Assembly: GCA_030686995.1 (NCBI GenBank)
Contig: JARVZY010002402.1
Coordinates: 1-64,000, forward strand
Direction of reading: 5' to 3'
Length of the DNA stretch: 64,000 nucleotides
From: Artemisia argyi
Taxonomy: Eukaryota; Streptophyta; Magnoliopsida; Asterales; Asteraceae
The translations under genes were made by a program, and so were the position numbers. The notes under the pieces were generated by a model. It did no database searches. It was not told where the DNA came from and saw only the letters and a program-made list of their open reading frames with translations. Below are positions 58,285 to 64,000 of the stretch, in pieces; within the stretch, counting starts at the first letter, position 1; each line of letters begins with the position of its first letter.

Positions 58285-58929
58285 CAATATCTTGTCCTTT
58301 CAAAGACAGTCGTTTTCACTGATCACTTGGTTCTTCGATATCTTTTTGCGAAGCAGGATGCTAAGCCACGAATAATTCGGTGGATCTTGTTGCTACAAGA
58401 ATTCGATGTTGAGATTCGCGATAAGAGGGGAGCAGAAAATCTGGCCGCAGATCATCTATCTCGTCTTGAAAACCCCTTAGATAAGAACGATAGAAGTGAG
58501 ATTAGGGATTCATTTCCTGACGAACAACTCATGTTAATGATTGATTCGGAGCCTTGGTACGCCGATTTTGCTAATTATCTCGCAAGTAGACTTGTTCCTG
58601 AACACCTGACTAGATACGAAAGAAAAAGGTTCTTTTCTCAGTTAAAATACTACTTTTGGGATGAACCATTCTTATTCCGAAGGTGTCCAGACCAAATTAT
58701 AAGACGCTGTGTTTCGGAAAGTGAGGCAGTAAAGATTATGAGGGAATGTCACTCCGGTCCCTCTGGCGGGCATCATGGGATAAACACCACCGCCCGAAAG
58801 ATTTTCGATGCGGGATTCTATTGGCCCACAATTTTCCGTGATGTCAAAGAGATGGTGCAGGCATGCGATGCATGTCAACGGGCCGGAAACATATCACATA
58901 GGGATGAAGCACCTCAAAATTTTATATAA
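58285..58929 (+). pseudogene. RNase H C-terminus and integrase zinc-binding domain of element C
   Basis: Resumes in the same frame after [67 protein letters not shown] (RNase H end), then the linker and integrase HHCC finger [19 protein letters not shown]…CDACQRAG (58765-58884). It stops at TAA 58927-58929 where CAA (Gln, as in element A) is expected. Confidence 0.92.
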
Positions 58930-59844
58930 GTATGTGAGGTCTTCGATGTTTGGGGAATTGACTTCATGGGACCCTTTCCATCTTCAGGGGGGAACGACTA
59001 CATTTTAGTTGCCATCAATTATGTTTCAAAATGGGTTGAGGCACAAGCCCTTAGGACCAATGATGCCAGAGTAGTTATTCATTTCCTGAAAAAGCTTTTC
59101 GCTAGATTCGGGATTCCTAAAGCTCTCATCAGTAATAGGGGGACCCACTTTTGCAATGCACAAATGGAAAAGGTCATGAAGAGGTATGGAGTATCCCATC
59201 GGTTCTCCACCGCCTATCATCCACAAACCAATGGCCAGGTCGAAAACACCAATAGGGCTATTAAAAGAATACTTGAAAAGACGGTTAGTCAACATAGAAA
59301 AGACTGGTCATTTAAACTCGACGAAGCCTTGTGGGCATTCCGAACCGCCTACAAAACACCTATTGGAACGACCCCGTTTTGCATGGTGTATGGTAAGGCA
59401 TGTCACTTACCGGTGGAATTAGAACATAAGGCTTATTGGGCGCTTAAGACATGTAACTTAGATTACACAATTGCTGGAACTAATAGGTTCTTGAAATTAC
59501 ACGAGCTTGATGAGCTTAGGTTAGAAGCCTACGAATCCTCCATCACATATAAAGAGAGAGCAAAAAGATGGCATGACCAGAGAATTAAGAAACCCAAAGA
59601 ATTTTCAGAGGGAGACAAAGTCCTAATGTACAATTCTCGGTTGAGATTATTTCTGGGAAAACTTAAATCTAGATGGTATGGACCATTTACGGTGAAGAAT
59701 TCCTCTAAAACTGGAGCCGTGGTGTTATTAGACGATGAAGGTAGGGAATTTACAGTTAACATACAACGTGTAAAACATTATCAAGAAAATAACAATGAAA
59801 TGATTAGTGAGGAGGATGTGACGTTTGATGATGAGGTCACGTAG
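58930..59844 (+). pseudogene. Integrase catalytic core and C-terminus of element C
   Basis: Same frame after the [28 protein letters not shown] (first Asp), [54 protein letters not shown], then the C-terminal [23 protein letters not shown], ending DEVT TAG at 59844. The usual SDRG of the core reads SNRG, so the second catalytic Asp is replaced by Asn; element A retains SDRG. The terminal Glu of DDE (QVENTNR) is present. Confidence 0.9.
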
Positions 59845-61704
59845 TAACCCATGACCTTGAGTCTAGCTACAAGACTCGTAAATAAAGAAAAACGCTTCTT
59901 GGGAGGCAACCCATGTTTTGTGTGATTTTATTTTATTTTGTTTGTTATTTGCTTCCGTATGCATGCTTTATTTTTATTGTTGGTAGATCATGTTTCTCAA
60001 TTAAATAGTGGAAATACTTTACTTTGTTGTTTTGGCCTAGTCTTAACTCTACCTAAAAGTATTTTTGCAAAAGATAAGTGTAAGAGATAACCCCAAATAT
60101 GTTTTTAAGAAACAAACCGATCATGATTCTCCACAATATTAAATGGACATGTGTATTCCTATTTGTTAGAGTCAAATGCTTGTATTGAGTCATAATGAAG
60201 TTTTGCAGGATTTTCCAGGAAGTAGGACCAAGTTTTTCTAGAAATTTTCCGGAAACTTAACATAAGAATTTCTGCAGGTCACTTCTGACGGCGTCACGAG
60301 TTAACTCTTGACGGCGTCACGTGTAAAAAATCTGGAAATTTTACCGGTTTTGTTTTTCTAACGGAGTCTTATGGTTTTTGTGAATTATTAAGTTTTATAA
60401 TCTCCAGGAAATCTGCAAACTTCATTCCACAAGCATTATATCTTATTTTGTTTTCTAGGATTTAGTAACTTATGTAGGTTGCCGCCGATTTTATGCAAGG
60501 TTGTCTTGACTATTTTCTCAGGACTTACAGGTTATGTATAACAAGAAGATGATTCATATTCTGGAAGGGAAGCTTTGATTGTTCATTTTCTTGGAGGAAG
60601 ATTTAACCTGGCCACCTTATTATCCATACCGAGCGAATCAGGGGAGTATTTGATTTCATTCTTTTTACTTTTTCATTTTTACATTCTTTACTTGAACATT
60701 GGGGACAATGTTCATCTTAAGTGTAAGGGGAGGGTAAAATGATGATACCTTACATGTACACTTTCGCTTGAGTTTGTTTTGTTTAATGGTAGATGTGTAA
60801 TAAAACTATGAGAAATACTTGTTAGTGCAATTTTAGCGCCAAATTTAAAATTTTTTTATAACATTTAGGAGTGAAACTTTAGCCATAGCAAGCGTCTCAT
60901 GGATAGGAGATTGTATGACTAGCACATAACCGTACTTTCAAAAAAAATTTCCACCCAAATATGTGAGGTTCGCATTTAGATTTGATAGAAAAAGCATTTA
61001 CTTTTAGTGCTTATGAGTGTACCGGTAGCATTTAGATTCTAGAACTTGTGTTAGAGATGCATCCCGAGACCGCTAGTGAGACTACATTCGTGTGGTAGGA
61101 TTTACTACATGATAAGAGGCATTAGGATCACCCTTGTGTTAAACCCGTATTATAATTACTTGACCATTTAAGTCATATTACTTGACTAGTTAAGTCAACT
61201 AATTTTTCCCACACCCTTAGCGTTGTACTCATTTTTAGTACACGAAACCCCTAGTACACCCCTCCGAGCCTATCTTTTCGTTTCTAACTTTAAGCATTTT
61301 ACTTAAAGGAAGAATTTGTTACACCCCACTTAAATGTACACCCAAATCGCCTTAGCCTTCCGTGTATGCACTCATCTTTAGTGCATTATTGTTATTTGTT
61401 AAATCTTAAGTTAACTATCTAATTGATTACAAGGTTGCTAAGTCGAGTCATATCCTTGTACATATTGTTTTGGGACGATTGGGACTCATGGGTAAAGTAC
61501 TTATTTTATGGAGTAATGGGGAAGAACATCATTTATTACCCCCATATGTGCGTTAATCTTAAAAGTGCTCAAAGTGTTTTGATTTTCTTAATTCGAGTCA
61601 TTAGATAAGTTTATTGTAAAGTATGTAAAAATTCAAGTGTAAGGGAAATGTTTATTCCCTATGATGTATTATTTTGGATGGTAGGGTAAGAGTGTATGCA
61701 AAAA

Positions 61705-61794
<90 letters not shown>

Positions 61795-62354
61795 AAAGAA
61801 AAAGAGAAAAAAACATACGGACTACCATCCCTTTTCATTTTATGTTTTTGTTATTTTTCATTTATTAGCTTAAGTCGAGTCTAGTCTTAGCTTTGCAACG
61901 CCACATTGTACATGTAATTAACCAAGATTGTTAACTCGCCACCAGTAAAACTTCCTTTATCCAACAAAACCGTGTATTTCATATCCCTACACCTAACGTT
62001 ACAACCCTTTAAAAGACCTCTTTGATAGTTTATCCTAGCTGCTTACGCCATGTGGTGGAGGTTTAATCCTTTCCCAAGCCTATGGTAATCTATTTTGCTA
62101 TGACAGGTACTGAGAGATATCTTCCGTTTTTATATTGTAATTTATACTTTATTACACCCGAGAGATGTGAGTATCTAAACACTATTTGTGAGGTGCTAAG
62201 TATATGACCTCCGTGCTTGTTTATTGGTCTTTAGTGGAACGATTATTTGTTGTAATTACTTTTATATTAGTGTTAAATGACCCCTAACTTGTATTTTGAT
62301 TAGAATAAAAGCGCATTTGCTTGAGGACAAGCAAATCTCAAGTGTAAGGGTATA
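59845..62354 (+). other. Long noncoding 3' region of element C
   Basis: 2.5 kb without an env-like ORF. AAGTGTAAG-type purine motifs near 60076, 60718, 61634 and 62340, the last as probable PPT before the LTR. Two TGACGGCGTCA palindromes near 60286-60322, outside the LTR. A13(TA)n microsatellite at 61700-61790. Confidence 0.75.
61700..61790. repeat. A13(TA)n microsatellite
   Basis: A short A run followed by about 38 TA units, at the site where element A has a 45-base poly(A). Confidence 0.92.
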
Positions 62355-63765
62355 TGATGAGGCGAAAAATGAACCACTTTTAGGGGGTCATTTAAGCCCG
62401 GAATTGAATTTATTTGATCAAATATTGCCCTAAATCGTTCCTTTTGTGATTTTAGGTACTTTGGGAGAGAAATCTGGAAAAGGAAGCAATTCGGACGTTT
62501 TTGGAGCATAAAAGTGAAGAAAACGCCAAAGTCTTAATTTTCCTTGCAAGGAACAGTAGGTGACGGCGTCAAGAAGAAAATCCTGACAACGTCAAGAGTA
62601 ATTTTCATGATGGCCCAGTACAGAATTGAAGGCGTCACAAGGTAGAGCGTCAAGAGTAAAATACGTGACGGCCTGGAAAATGCTATAACGTGACGGCGTC
62701 AAAAGTAGATCAAGGCAGTCTGAGGAGTATTTTGGCGGCGAGATGACGGCGTCACCAATTTTGTCTTGACGCCGTCAGCCTCAATTTTCTATATATAGTT
62801 TTCTAATTTTCATTCATAAAAGGAGAAGTTTGGAGAAACCCCAAGGCCGAACTTAGTACGAATTTTACAGGTTTTTCAAGGGTTCTCAGCCCTTGAACCC
62901 TTTCATGTGTAATTGAGATAAGTATTCTTTTAATTCAATCAATATATCTATGTGTTGGTTGTCTATATCTTGTTCTTTTCTTAATTCCATCATGTCAGGC
63001 TACATCTATCTTGTGTTTGCTTAGATCTAATGAAACCTAGATGTTAATTATGTGTTGATTACTTGTTTATGGTTGTATTGGATGAATGATTTCGATGTTA
63101 GGCTTAAGAAAACTGACAGATCTCCAAATGGTAACATGTTTGAACGTCTTAGGAAACATGAACTGACGTGCACTAAGTTTTATTGGTTGTATTTAATGCA
63201 TGAGTAAATTCTAATGATCCCATGTTAGGAGCTTCTTAGCCGGCTCGATATAGGAGTGAAGTAGGCACTCATAGGATTGGGGAATTAAGTGCGTCACCCC
63301 ATGAATGGTATTAAGGAATATAACCCGTCATCCACGCAACTATAACAAGTAATTAACGTGTAAAAGATATCTAGGGAGTAGTGAAATCTAAGTAAACACA
63401 ACTTCTCCACTTATTGCTCACAACCTTAGTTTAATTTAGTTTATTTTCATTTTTAGTATTTTATTTTGATTGCATCTTTAGTATTGGGTTAGTTGACTAG
63501 CAACTACTTCTGCCCAAATCCTTGAAACCCGAGATATTTACTTGCTTTCTAAAAAAAATATAAAAATACAAAAATAATCATCCTTCATCTTTAGAACTAG
63601 TATTTAGGTTTTCTAATCCTAGCGACACTATTCCTAGCAGAACGATCAATCCCCCGGTACTTGTCACTATACTATACTACAACGATCAGGTACACTGCCT
63701 GGTGGGGGTTGTAAGCTTCTCAAGATCCCTTGAGAGGTAAAGCCTGGTGCGATTCCCACGTATCA
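62355..63765 (+). repeat. 3' LTR of element C
   Basis: 1,411 bp. About 15 substitutions and one indel against the 5' LTR by eye. It ends ACGTATCA before TSD ATGAT. Confidence 0.93.
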
Positions 63766-63770
63766 ATGAT

Positions 63771-64000
63771 ACTTTCTTTTCTTTTGTAGTATGGAAAATA
63801 CTGGGATAAACATATACTGAGATAAACACAATGCAACCTGCAAATCAAGAATGCAAAACAGTGTTCAAGAACCCAAAGGCGACATTGGTTGTGTTAGATC
63901 TTCTAATACTTTCTTTTGTTTTACCTTTTTTCTTGAAGGCCTCAGGTTTTGAATCTTAATGCGATTAATTTATAACTACTTCAAGAAGAAAATGGCAATT
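63771..64000. other. Right flank of element C, unassigned
   Basis: 230 bp, A/T-rich with CTTTTCTTTTGTAG early on (acceptor-like). No ORF or terminal repeat recognised. Confidence 0.3.

Larger units (their letters stand above)
52919..63770 (+). mobile_element. Full-length Athila-like LTR retrotransposon (element C), coding-defective
   Basis: 10.84 kb (52924-63765), flanked by ATGAT at 52919-52923 and 63766-63770. LTRs of 1,412 and 1,411 bp differ at about 1% by eye. Order: LTR, tRNA-Asp-type PBS, gag, protease, RT, RNase H, integrase, 2.5-kb noncoding region, PPT, LTR. Same family as element A. At least three frameshifts and three nonsense codons break the polyprotein. Confidence 0.93.

Overview
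The window is repeat-dense plant nuclear DNA, and nearly every base I can assign belongs to a transposable element. The element types (Tekay-like chromovirus, Athila-like gypsy, SIRE-like copia, a Cassandra TRIM, a Mutator-like element, long solo LTRs) fit a eudicot with a large genome. The gag and leader-ORF styles look most like Asteraceae to me; that is an inference from memory, not a search. No complete single-copy host gene is visible.

Layout. 1-2945: leader ORF and gag of a Tekay-like element (element B, minus strand) that runs off the left edge. 2946-19538: the 5' LTR of B, split by a 13.3-kb noncoding LARD-like retrotransposon in a tandem LTR-int-LTR-int-LTR array (5411-18694, TSD CATAT). 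19539-25306: 3' half of an Athila-like element (A, plus strand), with a complete Cassandra TRIM (19631-20224, TSD CAAAC) in its reverse transcriptase. 25307-27353: truncated copia LTR and gag. 27354-30534: gene-fragment debris. 30535-35748: a nearly intact Mutator-like element with a five-exon transposase (one premature stop) and a convergent two-exon GRF zinc-finger gene. 35890-36039: an RPA-like exon. 37286-39521: 3' end of a SIRE-like copia (minus). 39522-40687: truncated 3' LTR of B (plus). 40688-45453: 5' half of Athila A (minus). 45454-46668: 3' end of a copia into which A had inserted. 46990-51015: a 4.0-kb solo LTR (TSD AAAGC). 52924-63765: a full-length but defective Athila-like element C (TSD ATGAT).

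The halves of Athila A face each other and are split at the same five bases (GGAAG/CTTCC) that flank B. The simplest history is copia <- Athila A <- Tekay B <- LARD array, with Cassandra also entering A, followed by an inversion whose right breakpoint is near 39521 (or an assembly flip). All gypsy and copia coding regions are broken. The elements that look young are the Cassandra TRIM (LTRs identical by eye), the LARD array (a handful of differences between 2.75-kb LTRs) and the MULE (TIRs about 98% identical).

Two cross-cutting signals stand out. Four LTR families each carry a cluster of their own short palindrome upstream of the TATA box. The noncoding LARD-like element carries an array of small hairpins with a compensatory stem change shortly after its primer-binding site.
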